Assembly (NCBI GenBank): GCA_020152595.1
Contig: JAIGNY010002242.1
Coordinates: forward strand, 448,501-512,500
From: Chiridota heheva
Lineage: Eukaryota > Echinodermata > Holothuroidea > Apodida > Chiridotidae
Length of the DNA stretch: 64,000 nucleotides
Direction of reading: 5' to 3'
Both the position numbers and the translations under genes were made by a program. Below, one piece after another: positions 47,387 to 60,202 of the stretch; within the stretch, counting starts at the first letter, position 1; every line of letters begins with the position of its first letter. The notes below the pieces were generated by a model. The model worked only from the letters and a program-made list of their open reading frames with translations, did no database searches and was not told the DNA's origin.

Positions 47387-47664
47387 TGTATTTACCCCGC
47401 TAAGCATAGCGGGGATATTTAAGAGAGCTATACTTACCTTCCATGCTATAAATATGCAATCTGGTCACATGACCTGATTCTAATGCACTTCTAACCGACC
47501 TTAAAAACGTAGTTACCAGCCAGCCCTGACCTCCATATAACCTCTACTAACCCTCACTTAACATTCCACCAAAGCCTGAACGAGAGGGGAGGCGGGCGGG
47601 ATGCATGGAAGGTAAGTATAACTCTCGTAAATATCCCGCTACGCTTAGCAGGGTAAATTTACTT
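47387..47664. mobile_element. Small TIR element with CCCGCTA-GCGGG ends (~275 bp)
   Basis: TTTACCCCGCTAAGCATAGC at the left faces its inverted copy CGCTACGCTTAGCAGGGTAAA at the right. Pairing extends about 60 bp, including TACTTACCTTCCATGC and its complement GCATGGAAGGTAAGTA. Each end itself carries a small hairpin (CCCCGCTAAGCATAGCGGGG). It overlaps the left end of the larger element. Confidence 0.7.
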
Positions 47665-49916
47665 TAAGTTATACCTTACCTTCCATGCTATAAATATGCA
47701 ATCAGATTGCAATCGAGGATAGGAAGGAAGGGAGTTCAGGTCGCAGCGCAATCTTCTAAAGGCTGGTACTAAAACTCTCACTCATCTAATCCTGTTTAAA
47801 GGACAAAATTTCTTCTCCTCTTAAGGATGAAAGACCTCAGAGTGGGAAGTACTAAAACATAGTACACCACTACGAGTTATAGTCAAACCGAACAAGGCAC
47901 TATTCGTTAACAGTAACTGAGGCAAACATCGCATGAACCCGAGTTAGAAACTTAGAAAAACATGCCAACCGGAAGAGTGTTTGGACACGATATGAATATC
48001 ATAATAGTATATACAAAAAAAGCCACAAAACGCCCCGGATTCGTTCACGAGCCAGAACCGGCTAGTAAAATACGATTCGGAACGAAGCGTGTACTAGCTA
48101 AAACTAATTGAAGAAATCCCGGACCGGGGAAAAATTCGTTAGCACGTAACTGTGTAAGAGCAAAAGTTAGCGAGGTAACACGAACTTCGCGAAGTAAGTC
48201 AGACAAAAACAAGGGAAAAAACTGCAATAAGCGTTTTTACGAACGGCGGCAAGAGAAATCCCGTAAAAGGGGCTATGCCTCGAACCCAAGTGCATACCTC
48301 GACCGTTCCATGAACAGTGTCGATTACTTTAACACAAAGCTAAGTACCTGTCCAAGTCTCTGTCATAGGGGGTCACATGAAATGTGCCCCTACCTCGATC
48401 AAGACACATCCGTCGGCACTGACGGTGAAAGTCTGACGGGTGGAAAATTCATTCCTCACAACAGGTGGGAGCGTCCGCACCACCACCAAAGGGGGTGGCC
48501 ACTGACTAAACGTGTAATCGGAGGTACTGAATGAGACCCTCTTCAGTCTAGATAAGACTGCTGACCCTGAGTAAAGTTTGTTTAAACTTTCCTGAACTAA
48601 ATCAATGGTTAGCAAATTAAAAGGCAGGCCATTAATATAAAACGTATACAAAAAGGGCTGAAAACCGTGTAAGGATATGTAGGTGTGAGACGTTTTTGGG
48701 TCGTAAGACCGCGGAGCCGTAAGGCTCCAAAGCGGTGTCTGAAAACTGTAGCAGTTATTGAACCGCGTAGCTCTAGCTAGGCCACTCCTATCTACAGCGA
48801 AAAAGAGTTCTGAAAAAGAAAGATATACATATATGAATGCATACATATACAAATACGCCAAAACGCCCCTACGGGGGATGTACCTATGATCCTCCGATGA
48901 CGCTTATAGAGAGACAAGGCATAGCAACTTAGTACATCAAAAACATTTTAACAGAAAAATCTCTATCTAAAAAATTTTTAGAACCCGAGAAAAAGCATAA
49001 GACATAAAAACTTTATTAGCATAGGGGTAGCGTGGAAAACACGAACCACCGAGTAACTTGGCGTCTGAGATAAAAAAAAAAAAATAGATCTCCTGTAAAT
49101 AGGACGTCGGAGAGACCCCCTTCTGGTCTCTCCAACGCCCCAAAATTCAAGCTTGAAAATTATAACCTTTGTCTTAATTCTATGCGAGAAAAACGAAAAC
49201 ACGATATACACTGGTAACTTTAATAATAAAATAGGCTCTCTTGTAACAACTGTAGCTCCTTGGAGCTGTAAAAAACTGACTCCTCTAACACCCTGTGGTG
49301 ACGTCGACCCAATGCGCATGCGCCAAAATCGATTGAAGAATTTGGCCTAATGCATAAAAGAACCTGTGCTGAAGATATCCTAATAGTTAATACAAAGCAT
49401 AGTATAACGCTAGGCTCTCCTTGTGGAAGGGCAGGGCCGAGGGTGAAAAACACTTAAACCCAGGGGCAAGAGGTCCACTAGACAGGCACACTTAGTGCTC
49501 TAGGGCCTAGAAACACCTGTCGCGAGAGTGGGACTCTCTCGAACTAGCCACCGACTTTGTACGGATAGAGACAAAAACACTCTTTCCTAAGGTAGGCTAC
49601 ATGGGAAAGTCCTGTAAGTTGGACCGAAGAAATCCCGGACCCATGGCTACCTCGTTTTACCTCAGAACACTTGAAAAGGCGAACCGGATAAGATAAAGCA
49701 GCGTAAAAACCTGCCTGGTGGAAGCTGCAAAGGAGAAAATAGTTAGAAAAATTTATAAAAGAAAATTTCGGACCAGTTCCAGCGATGTTGTGAAAGCAAC
49801 GCGCTGAAAAGGAGCGAGGGTTAGTAGAGGTTGGGCTGGTAACTACGTTTTGAAGGTCGGTTAGAAGCGAGTTAGAATCAGGTCATGTGACCAGATTGCA
49901 TATTTATAGCATGGAA
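47439..49916. mobile_element. 2.5-kb element with ~100-115 bp terminal inverted repeats
   Basis: The left arm 47439-47555 (TTCCATGCTATAAATATGCA, TGGTCACATGACCTGATTCT, CTTCTAACCGACCTT, AAACGTAGTTACCAGCC) is matched in inverted form by 49816-49916. The left arm has a small insertion near CCTCCATATAA. The interior is more GC-rich than the surrounding intron and repeats AAGAAATCCCGGACC at 48112 and 49626. No protein family is recognised inside, so the mobilising enzyme must come from elsewhere. Confidence 0.8.
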
Positions 49917-50423
49917 TATATATACATACACACATCATACATACATACATATATATAAATAATCGGACACCTCGGGGGGTAATCTAGAACCAGGAGCTTT
50001 TCTGACCACTAGGATCTCTACTTCATGATCACATGCTACAGTAATGATGTCATGAAGTAGCAATCGAGATCAACTACCAGTCTTGTGTGCCAAATGTTAA
50101 GTTTTAAGTTTATGATATGGGATTGCAGATGGTAAAACTACAACCCAGAAAACTAGATGACAATTTTGATATAGGAGCTGAATTAAACCTATGCCCTCAT
50201 GAATAGAAGATGCAGATTACACCACAAACTAGACTGCTCTCCCCAAATATTTTAAAAATATTCTTTACAGATCCTAATAATGTGAGAATTTTTTCTTCTC
50301 AAACGCAGTTTGATAGTTATCAACTACATTCTAGTAAAATAGAATTTCACATGGTGTGAAACACACGTTTTCTCTGAGGTCAGAACTGATGGTAAAAACC
50401 AAATAACCGCAAAAACAGCTCAC
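49917..50423. other. SMG5 intron
   Basis: A short (ATAC)n tract at 49917-49957 lies against the TIR element; the rest is ordinary intron sequence up to the donor at 50423. Confidence 0.5.
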
Positions 50424-50483
50424 CTGTAATCGCAACTGGGCCATGTTCTTCATCAATTTCTGCCTCCTTTCCTCCTCCAAGGC
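50424..50483 (-). CDS. SMG5: SMG5 exon (coiled-coil linker)
   Basis: A 60-bp exon with acceptor TATACTGTAG and donor CAG|GTGAGC. It encodes exactly 20 residues, ALEEERRQKLMKNMAQLRLQ, phase 0 on both sides. The charged helix ending LM..M..LRLQ is the segment directly before the SEV.(K/Q)LEGS start of the PIN domain in SMG5. Because of its size it is invisible to frame-length filters; it is supported by the splice sites and by phase agreement with both neighbours. Confidence 0.88.
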
Positions 50484-51669
50484 CTACAGTATAAATGAAT
50501 GAAGATGATGACAGAATGGTACATAAAATCTACTTAAATACAACATCAAAGATGGTAGTGACTTTTCTACAGGTCACAGGGTGTGAGGGGAACATAGGAG
50601 CAAGTCAATTTCTTTTAGCTGAATCATGGACTTGTTTCTTTTTGTTTTCACTTTAAGGCACATGCCAGGGAAAGCACACACAAGTCACAATAACTTTGTT
50701 TTCAGTGTGGACCCAAGGAATGTGCCACGACGGGAGGTGGATGAACACTGGGTTCACACCTGCTCTTTTCGAGAAGTGTTCAGAGAACCAGGCAGAGGGT
50801 GAATTTCCTACCATTAGGACTGATGGCTTTATGCCTCCTCCGAAGGACGGTGAACACCACTCAACCACTGGCCACTTTTTTAAAAGGTTGAGTGGGGGAG
50901 AAGGTGTGATGCAGAAGACCTCTACGCTTGACTTGTGGACATGTGAAAAATGCTCTTTTGCTTCTGCAATTCCTAATTTTTGTTACAGACCATATCAAAC
51001 TCTGCACTTCTTTTAATTCATTTAAATCATCTTTAAACACTTTCCTTAATATGGGTCCAGATTCAAATTGTTTTAAAGATTATTCTTGTTAATATTTGTG
51101 TGTGTTCTTATTGTATTTCCCCTTTCTGTGAGTGTTCCAATAATGTTTGATGTTTGGTTCTTATTGTTTTGCATTATTGTGCCACTGTGCCATGAGCAGT
51201 TTTTGATGGGTACTGGCTTACAATAATTTTTCATTATTAACTACAGGCTTTAGTACCTATCAGAAAATTGCTATTAGGAGACCAATGTTTACTCATTTAC
51301 AGTGACATTGCTCGAGTCCTATAAACTTTACCTGGGGCAAGTGGGGTAAACCTGTCCTTTCCACCCTGGTGTTGTTCCACTGTGGGAGATGGTAGCATGG
51401 CAAATAAATTATTGCTTGAGCTTTAACAAATTGCAATGTCAAGAAATAAAACAATCCTCAATGAAAATAAATCTAATTTAAATTACTGGATCAAAAATTA
51501 ATCAAAGGACAGTACACATTTATTGACTTTTGGAAAATTTTATGCTAATTATTGAAAATGAGCACACATCTTATGTCGCAGGAGGTGTACCAAGGGGAAT
51601 GACATTCAAGCAGAAAGTAACACCTCTCTTAAACTGACCACCAAGTCAAAACCAGAAAACCAAAGCTTT
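50484..51669. other. SMG5 intron
   Basis: No exon or defined repeat was recognised. The 106-codon plus-strand frame at 50696-51016 has no family resemblance. Confidence 0.5.
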
Positions 51670-52700
51670 TGAGTTCTGATGCACAATATAGATTTTTACT
51701 TTTGGCAAAATAATATTAATCCCCGCCCACTATGTATATAACTGAAATTCAACATTTATATACCATGAACATGTACGCAATAGCTATCAACATACTATAA
51801 TTATACCAAATATGATGCAAATCAGACATGCACTTGTTAAAATATGATCACTTCAAGATTATTTTACATTAAGCCCTGCCTACTAATTAACATGCATGAC
51901 ATCACCGCCAAAAAGAATAGGACACATCTACAAACCATGGGCTATCTTTGTACCACACATAAATTAAATCCAGTTTATCATTCTTGAGATATCGTGCTTC
52001 AGGCCCTTTTCAGCAAAATCATAACAACTACGGACCATGGGCTGTCTGTGTATCACATATGACATTAATCCAATGTACGATTCTTGAGATATCACGTTTA
52101 CGACCTGGGCACCACACACCCAGTATTGTAAACACCTCCAAACGTGGGCTTTGAATTGTTAGTAGAAAAACAGGGACTCCAGTTTCAGACATAACTTGAT
52201 TTTTTTCATCAGAAATACAGACAATTGACATCGAGATTTAAGAATAAATATTGCAATTATTTCTATGAACATTCAATATTAGTATGAGATTTACCATACT
52301 AAGCACTTATGCCAGAAGCACAGTAATCATGGACATCGACATGAGTGCACTCCTTCCAACCTTGGCGACATAGGGGCTGTTTATTTAGGAATAGTCATGA
52401 TGACATAAGACCATGCACACGATACATACCACAAACACGCAAGATTTGAACTTCCACTGGCAATAGCTGACATTCTTCAAAATTACATCAGACTTGAACA
52501 CTCCCCTCATTAGTACATAGAAATCATTAGAATAACATAAATTATAATCGGGGAAGTCTCTAGTTCCGGTGTGTCCCAAGTTAGAAAGTGTTAGAATGTG
52601 TGTCAACAGTTGACAGTGTTTGTAAGCATATGTATACACACACACATGCCATCATGAACGCATAGGTTCCTGATGCTGATGGCATCGGAACCAAAAAAAG
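51670..52700 (+). mobile_element. Family B element, copy 3
   Basis: The left end is a decayed CAAAGCTTTTGAGTTCTGATGC. The body has TTAAGCCCTGCCTACTAATT, ACATGCATGACATCACCGCC, AATAGGACACATCTAC and TTGAGATATCGTGCTT. The right end GCATCGGAACCAAAAAAAG is well preserved and is the inverted form of the GGTTCCGATGC left end seen in other copies. It lies about 80 bp from an SMG5 donor. Confidence 0.7.
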
Positions 52701-52782
52701 TGCTTCCCAATCATCAAACCTACTGGTTATGAGATAGGCGCAACAAAAGTGTAAGACACAGGGAATTGCCTTAAACTGTCAC

Positions 52783-52956
52783 CTTTTGTTCTTTTTCTTC
52801 TTGTTGTTGCTTAGCAACCAGGTCCTCCATTGCACATCCCCCGACATCTTCATCACACAAGAACAATTGTTTAGTTGAATCCCAGTAGAAGGCCAAGCCA
52901 GAGAGCTTCGCTAGGTAGTACCCAAACCTCTTCAAACACAGGAGACGAATCAATGT
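52783..52956 (-). CDS. SMG5: SMG5 exon (upstream of the PIN domain)
   Basis: A 174-bp exon, acceptor CCTTTTACAG and donor AAG|GTGACAG, encoding 58 residues in phase 0. It reads TLIRLLCLKRFGYYLAKLSG, then FYWDSTKQLFLC, and ends in a charged MEDLVAKQQQEEKEQK coiled coil that continues into the next exon. The L.RL..L..FG..LA...G.....D...Q.F pattern is the conserved block before the coiled coil in SMG5/EST1 proteins. This is the most 5' SMG5 exon I can find in the window. Confidence 0.82.
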
Positions 52957-53434
52957 CTGTAAAAGGATGAAATTGTATGTGTATGACTTGCATGAAGTAA
53001 ACAAAAAGTGACCTCTCAGAGTACTGTGTGATGTCATAATCCACATCCAAGACAATTTTGTATGTCTTTTTTGAAAATTAATTGCCTTTTCTAAATTATT
53101 GGAAATATTTTTAGTTCAATTATTGAGATGGTGTGTAACATACATAAACACGCATTGCCCATCTGCAACTGTACCATACACTCTAGTATCACATCACACA
53201 GTACACTGCAAGGTCACTTTTCAACACACTGGTGAAAGCTTTGACGTGTAGTAACTCTTAAACATAATACGATATTGTGACATGCAGAGCAATATCTCAC
53301 TCCATGAGCATGCTCCATGTGTGTTGCCAACTTGGCATTTATTTCACTCCATGAGCATACACCATGTGTGTTGCCAAGTTGGCTTGTTAAACTTGGGTGT
53401 ATTTTTTCAGCTGATCACTGGTAACAGCGTACGT
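52957..53434. other. SMG5 intron or upstream flank
   Basis: No further exon is seen. Two 47-bp direct copies (TCACTCCATGAGCATGCTCC and TCACTCCATGAGCATACACC starts) lie at 53297-53390. Confidence 0.5.
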
Positions 53435-55774
53435 AATGCAACAGGAACGTTGGTGTTACTACACGAAAATAAAGCAGACAGTTCAAATAAGAACGGGTTT
53501 ATTTTTGTGTAGGCCCCTATGGTAAAAGATAAAAAATGTATCATGGAGACAGGAATAGTGACCTCAAAGCGATGTATAATATATAGCAGAGTCGTTCTGG
53601 GATGCTTTAGGAAGCTTGACTTTTGGTGCAATCAAATAGCTGGAGATGGCCCAGGGAGCCTATTGTAGATGGAGGGGAGGGGCCCTAAAAGCAATAGTTA
53701 GTCCAACGCTGGCATATACATACATTTTTAGGGCCTGACCAAATTGTGCTACGAAAGTTCCCCCAACATTGACGTAAAACTAGAATATTTTGGTGGGGCA
53801 AGGATGACAGGTTAGTATCATCAAATCTGTATATAGGCAGCAGGCAGAGAAATAACTTAAGGTGGGGTGTGTTACACCCCCTAGAAAGAAATGTTTGTTG
53901 AGCAATTCCAAGTTTGACTATTTTGTCGGGCAAAATCATGGGCCAATTCTAAGGAAAAATTGTCAAACTAAATACTTTTAAAAAATATTCTCAAAAATAC
54001 CAGTTTTGTTGTTATCTTGATGGCTATACGAGTAAAATCCTGAGCCCGAAGCACCAAAAACTAGAAATCTTCCGAGCTTCCAAGGCCTGCAGGGGCCTTT
54101 AAGTGGGTACATTATATTTTTGCATTGCCGCGTTTGGTACTTAAGTACTCTGCCCCAAGCAAAAATGTCTGGCGATGTCCCTGGTGGGGTGGGGGTGGGG
54201 GTCTCTTGTATATTATGTGATTGTAGAAACATACCATTTATAGATAAGTCAGGCAAGTGCAAATTTCCTCTGGGCAAGTTTGTGGTACACCAGCACCTCC
54301 CACCCCAAGCCCCTCTGCGTGCTCAAAGTCTAGTTACGCCCCTGGCACCAGGGATAAGTATTTATGTACCCCAACAAGAAAATCAAGGAAAATTGGTCCA
54401 ACGTTGACTGATGACTCCTTTGCCTTCCCCCCTCACTTTAAGCCTTTTATTAAGTGGCATAGCAAGGGGCATTTGGGCCGGAAGCAGTCATTCAAATGGG
54501 GCCTTTACTTGGTTTCAGCCTCCCGACTCCTCCAGGTGCATTAGTAGACTGTGAGGGAGGGGGAATGTACGATGAACCGACGAACTCAACTTAAAATATT
54601 TGAAAAAATTGCCTTCTAGCTCAAATCCTACAAAATTGCCTAAAATTGTTCAGATTTTCCAATCAACTTTGACTGAGGCTTGGTGGGGGTGGGGGGTAAA
54701 ATGCTCCTGCAACTCCTTTTGTAATGCCATTTCACTGTGTGTATGTGTGTGTGGGGGAAAAGGGGGTTAAGCTTAACTCCCAAAAGTGACTTTTAAAATG
54801 TACACAATCTAATATATTTTGGGGCATCACCACATCAAAACAAATGTTTGCTGGTTAAAGCAAGCTGACTGCATTTTCAGACATGACTGTAACCCTGAGG
54901 AATTCCAAAATCGCAGAGCTTCCAGGGAGATTTTCCTCTGGCCCCCACTATGGCTTTGCCCTTCGACCCACAAGTACCTCAATGGCTCCACCCCTCCCCC
55001 ATCCCCTCCCCATATTTCAAACTCTCTGCCACCCTTGTTCAATATTTAATTCAGGGGTCAAACAAGTCCATGTTATATGACAGACGTTATTCAATAGAAA
55101 CAAAAATAGCAAAGAAAGAGTTTAAAAATCTTCGTTAAGGAGATATTTAAGTTTAACGTTTGGTGTCTTTTGTGTAAATAGGAATGAAATTCAGACTTTT
55201 ATTGATTAAATAAGACTGTATTTTTAATACCTATTTTATATCTCATTTAATTTTTAACATCCGTAAATAGAGGCTAATTGGTCCAGGTTCCTCATGACAT
55301 TAAATGGTCAATAACTCCAAGATTATACTGGAGAAACCCAAAACACAACCCCGGGATTTCACGTATCATTGAGACATGAATATGCATACACCATTGTTTC
55401 CGAGCACGTTTCGCGACAAAACTATCTTTTGCGAGCATACAAATTGCGAACATATCTTTAAGTGAAGGTATATATTACAAACGTATCTTTAGCAAGCATA
55501 CAAATTGCAAACATATCTTTTGCAAACATTTAAGATTGCGAACATATATTTACCAAACTTATTTGTTTCCGAACATGTATGTTTCAAACATTTATGATTG
55601 TGAACATATATTTTCCGAGCTTATTAGTTTTCCCACCATAAATTCTGCGACCATATTGTTTCCGAACGTTAGTTTTCCAAGTATATTAGTTTTCCGAACT
55701 TATATTCTGCAACCACATTGTTTCTGCACATATGTTTTGTGAACATATTTGGTGGTCCTTTCGGCTTTCCATAC
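53435..55774. mobile_element. Family A DNA element, copy 2
   Basis: Collinear with 24630-27080, starting at GGAACGTTGGTGTTACTACA and ending GGTGGTCCTTTCGGCTTTCC ATAC. The left TIR and subterminal repeats of copy 1 are absent, so this copy is truncated on that side. The right subterminal ATATGTTCG-like repeats are present at 55390-55745. Frames over it on both strands match frames in copy 1 at places but show no known domain. Confidence 0.75.
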
Positions 55775-56187
55775 ATTATTACCGTATGGAATGAAATCTA
55801 ACTTTTTCTTTGCTCAGTATTCAACAACAGATGTAATTCTGTACTAATAAGTTAAATAGCAATAAAAATCATTGACAAATTACGATAAATAAACATTTAT
55901 TTTAGGCCAACTTGGTTTAATGTGAGCTTTGATTGTTATACTTTCAATGTTTTTATACAATAGTTGATATTTGTAGCAGATTGAAACATTTCTATATATT
56001 GTAAATATTCTTTTCACATTTGGTGCCTCTCCATTTGCAGGGTAAAATTGTGGTCATTTTGCTTCAAAGGAACTGAAAGCCACCATTCTTGCATTTGGAA
56101 AACAAGAGCCGCCAAATACCACAGAAGTTGTAACTAGGTATCATACTACCTAGCCAAAGATTTCTTGGTACAACTACAATATTTGTT
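55775..56187. other. Non-coding spacer
   Basis: AT-rich, with nothing recognised between the family A element and the LINE 3' end. Confidence 0.45.
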
Positions 56188-56299
56188 TGTTTGATGAGGG
56201 CTTAACGGCACCACGACAATTTGGGTCAAATTGTGCCTGAGAAGTTAGATCATTTTAGAGGTAGAGAAAGGAAAGAAAACAGGGAAAATGAGAGAAATA

Positions 56300-59200
56300 C
56301 AAGAACTAAAAGTTAGAAAGCTGGGATCGAGAGAGGAGGTGCATGGGTGAAAAAAACAAAATAGTGAGAGGGGATGGAAGAGGAGGACTAAATATAGTTG
56401 TAGAGGGAAGCATGATGAAGAAAGAAGATAATTCTATTCGGAGGGTTTTTCTGTAAGAACTCAGCAATTTATTTGTGGGGAGCGAGGGAAGCTCTGAGAA
56501 GGTTGTACAGGGGGCAAGCAAGCAGAACATCATGAACTGCGAGGGTGCAATGGCAACAGTTGCAGAGGGGTTGGGGGAGCCAATAAGGAGGTGGGAGTGA
56601 GGTGTATGTGACCTATTCTAGGAGAGTAATATGAACGTTGTCAACACGAGAGAGATTGGTGATGGTGTGGGTTTGATCGGAATGGTGGGCTGGATGATGT
56701 GGAGTTTGTTATCAATTTGGGAGTCCCATGAGGTTTGCCAGCGGTCACGAACAAGGGAAGCGATAAGCGGTTTGATGTCAGAAAGGGTTTTGGGAAATGG
56801 GGTAGGTGGGAGGTTGAGGGCAAACTTAGAGGCTGCATCAGCCCTGTCATTGCTAGAGATGCCAATATGTTTGGGTATCCTAAAGAAAAGGATACTTTTC
56901 CTGCAGAGGGTGGGCGAAAGAAGTTTACGGAGGAGGAGGTGGGATGTGAAGTTATCCCATTTAAGATTGAGTAAAGAAGTAAGAACAGCCTTAGAGTCGG
57001 AAAAGATGGCAAAGTGGCTGAGGGGAGAGTACTCAATAAAGCTGAGGGCAAGGAAGATGGCCTTTGCCTCGGCTGAAAAGATGGACGAAGAGTTGGGAAG
57101 TCTGCTACTGAGGGTGATGTCTTGGATGATGGCAGCAGCAGCTGTCTTGTCGCCTTCCTTGGAGCCATCAGTATAGATGGAGGTGTAGTTGGTCTTTGAT
57201 TTGGTTGTGGAGATTGATGAAGAGGTTAGGGTGGGTTTGGGTTTTGTGATGAGTGGAGAGGCCCAGGTCGTAGAAGGGAGGGGGGTGGCCCAAGGAGGAA
57301 AAGTGGGCCAGGAGTAGGTGCCAAGAGTGGCAGGGTTGATGCCGAGATGGAGGAGGTCTGATTTAATGCGTAAGCTAAAGGGGGGGTATGGTATTAGTCC
57401 TATCAAAGAGGGTGGAGAAATTGGGGTACCTAATGAGGTTGTAAACAGGGTTCTGGGTGTTGGTGAGGACTCTGAAAGCATAGAAGAGGCTTGTTGGCTT
57501 CAACATGAAGGCTGCTGATTGGGGATGTCCTATAGGCACCCAGACAAAGCCTGGGGGCTTCATTTTGGATGGTGTTGATGTTTGAGTTGTGAGTGACACA
57601 GTAGACAATATTGCCGTAGTCAAGCTTGGCACAAATAGTGAGCCTGAAGATTTTGAGAAGACCATGGCGGTTCGCACCCCAAGTGGTGTTGGAGAGGAGG
57701 CGGAGAAGGTTGAGAGAGCTGTTGCATTTCTGTTTCAGGCTGGTGATGTGTTGCTTGTAGGAGAGCTTGGGGTCTACAGTTAAACTCAGGAACTTTGTGT
57801 GTTCAACTTTAGGGATGCGATTGTCATTGAGCACGAGGTTCGGGTTGGGGTGGAGGTCGATGAAATGACAAAAGTGCATGCAGACTGTCTTGTCTTTGGA
57901 GAATTTAAAACCGTTATTGTTGCATCAGACTTGCAGTTGGTTAAGGCTGAGTTGACGCCTATTTTCGACAAGAGAAAAGCTAGGGGAGGAGTAGATGGTG
58001 AAGTCGTCCACGTAGAGGGTACGTTTGATGTTAGGGCCAAGGTTGTCCGCAATGTCATTAATGCTCAGGTTGAAGAGAGTGGGGAAGAGTATGTTGCCCT
58101 GGGGGATGCCATCTTCTTGGGGGTAGGGGTTAGAGAGGGTGTGGCCAGTATGAACTTGGAACTGCCTGGGTGAGAGGAAGTTTTGAATAAAGATGGGGAG
58201 GTGGCCTCTGAGGCCGATGGTGTAAAGTTTGCGGATAATGCCGTATTTCCAAGTAGTGTCGAAAGCTTTCTTGAGGTCAAAAAAGATGGCAATGAGGTGT
58301 TCCTTTTTTGCAAAGGATTCCTGGATAGCAGTGTCGAGCTTTAATAACTGGTCTAGGGTATTGCGACATTTCCAAAAGCTGCTTTGGTGAGGGGAGAGGA
58401 TAATATTGGTCTCAAGGAACCAGAGTAGTCTCTGTTTAATGATCCTTTCTATAATTTTACAGAGACAGCAGGTGAGGGCGATGGGGCGGTAGCTGAAGGG
58501 TTTGGTATTGTCCTTCCCTAGTTTGGGGACAGGGGTGACAATAGCTGTCCTCCAGATAGTATAGGGGGAAGGAGTGTGAGAACCAAATGTGATTGAGGAT
58601 GGTGAGTAGGGTAGTGGTGGCCCTGATAGGGAGGTGTTTCAGGAAGTGGTAGGGGAAGTGGAAGGTGGCTTGGTTTAATTCAGTAAGGGTGGGAGGGGTG
58701 TTGTAGCTCTCAGAGTTGTCAGAGGGAAAGGTGATACTCTGGGCTTCATCACAAGCTTTTTTGGTTTTGAAAGCATTGGGGTAGTTGGCTGAGGAGGAGA
58801 TGTTGCTGAAAGAGGTGGCAAAAGGTGGTTAATGATGTCCTTTTTCGTGGTGAGAAGGTTAGATAGAGATGGGAGACTTGCCCACCCTGCCGTGGAAGCT
58901 GTTAACCATTCTCCAAATCTTCTTAGTGGGTGTGTTGGTGGTAAGAGAAGAGATGAAGTTGTTCCAAGTGTTGGTTTTACTGTCCTTGATAGTGCGCCTG
59001 GCCTTGGCACGGTTGATGCAAAAGAGGTTGAGGTTGTGGGTGGTCAGGTAAGGGAGCCTGTGGCAGGGGAAGGTAGGTCTGGGAGTTAGTGTTGAGCAAG
59101 GAGAGGATGTGCTGTTGAAGAGTGTTTTCGATGAGCTTGCCTCTGGGGGTGGTGGTAACAGAGCCCCACAGGGGGTTGTGGCTGTTGAAGTCATCAAGAA

Positions 59201-59600
59201 GGATGAAGGGGTAGGGGAGCTGAGAGATGAGGTTGTTAAGGCTGGTTGGCTGAATGTTGGCGTTGGGGGAGATAGATATTGCAAAGAGTGAAGGTTTTGT
59301 GGAGGGAGATAGACATACAGATGGCCTGAAGGTTGGTATTCACATGAAAAGGGCTGTGTGAGATATCGTGTCTAACGAGAATGGAGATGCCCCCACAGGC
59401 CCTGTCAGCGTCCACTTGATGTTCATGATAGCAAGCGAAGTTGTTGAAGGAATAATGGTCAGTGGTTTTTAAGAAGGTTTCTTGTAGGCAGAAGACGACT
59501 GGGTTGAAGGTCAATTTCTTCAGAATTGGCCTTAAGTCTCCTTATGTTCCATTGTATAATGTTGTGAATGTTATTGTAACTGTTTGTGTTGCATGCGATA
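56300..59600 (-). pseudogene. LINE ORF2 (copy 2), frame-broken
   Basis: Endonuclease: VFCLQETFLKTTDHYSFNN and ACGGISILVRHDISHS at 59236-59514. A second frame at 58675-59284 covers the rest and the linker. RT palm with LYVDDFTIY at about 58004-58030, and KPLL-type thumb at 57430-57879. RNase H is at 56618-57481 with YTDGSKEGDK, SAEAKAIFLAL, FSDSKAVLTSL and the last motif IPKHIGISSNDRADAASKFA. It is more complete than the RNase H of copy 1. C-terminal zinc motif CNCCHCTLAVHDVLLACP near 56510-56580. Several frameshifts inactivate it. Confidence 0.87.
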
Positions 59601-60202
59601 AGGAGGCAGGGGCGATCTTGAGGAAGATCTGTTGGGTCTGAGTTGGCTTATTTTTTCTTTGGATCTGTCCCTGTTTCTTTGAGAGCAGTTGTTTTTGAAA
59701 GTTGGACGAGAAGTATGTCCGGTAATCCAACAATCCATGTTCTCTTCAGTGTCATATGTGTGGGTTTGGATGGTGGGCTATGTGTTAATTGGTTGTTTAT
59801 TGGTTTGATGATTGTTAGCCAGGTTGGCTTGAGTTTGATGGCATTACAGGTGTTGGGGTAGGGGACGGCGGGAGTCTTAGAGGAAGGAAGGTTGGGGAGA
59901 GAAGTGGTGGTGATGGAAGTGGTTTGGGTAATGGGTGTGGTTGGGTTGTTGGCAATGGTGATGGGCTTAAGACTGGGTAAGAAGAGCCAGGTGAGGTCAG
60001 TTTTGGTATGTGAGTCAAGTTTAGTTGTGTTAGGGAGGGGGGGGGGGGTTGATATTGGTGTTAGAGGAGACTGTGCTCGAGTAGGATGGTTTAGTGTGGA
60101 GAGAAGCAAGAAATTGCTTCCTGGCTTCCGAGTAAGTGACGTTGGGATTTAGGATTTTTAGTTTGGTTATTTGCTTTTCCTGAAGCCAGGTGGGGCAGTC
60201 TT

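Noticed and set aside
48373-48861. 162-codon minus-strand frame inside the 2.5-kb TIR element
   Set aside because: No recognisable transposase or other motif. The residue composition is not distinctive, and it may be a chance frame in the GC-richer interior.
56631-57176. 181-codon plus-strand frame
   Set aside because: It is antisense to the LINE RNase H frame; the minus-strand reading has the real domain motifs.
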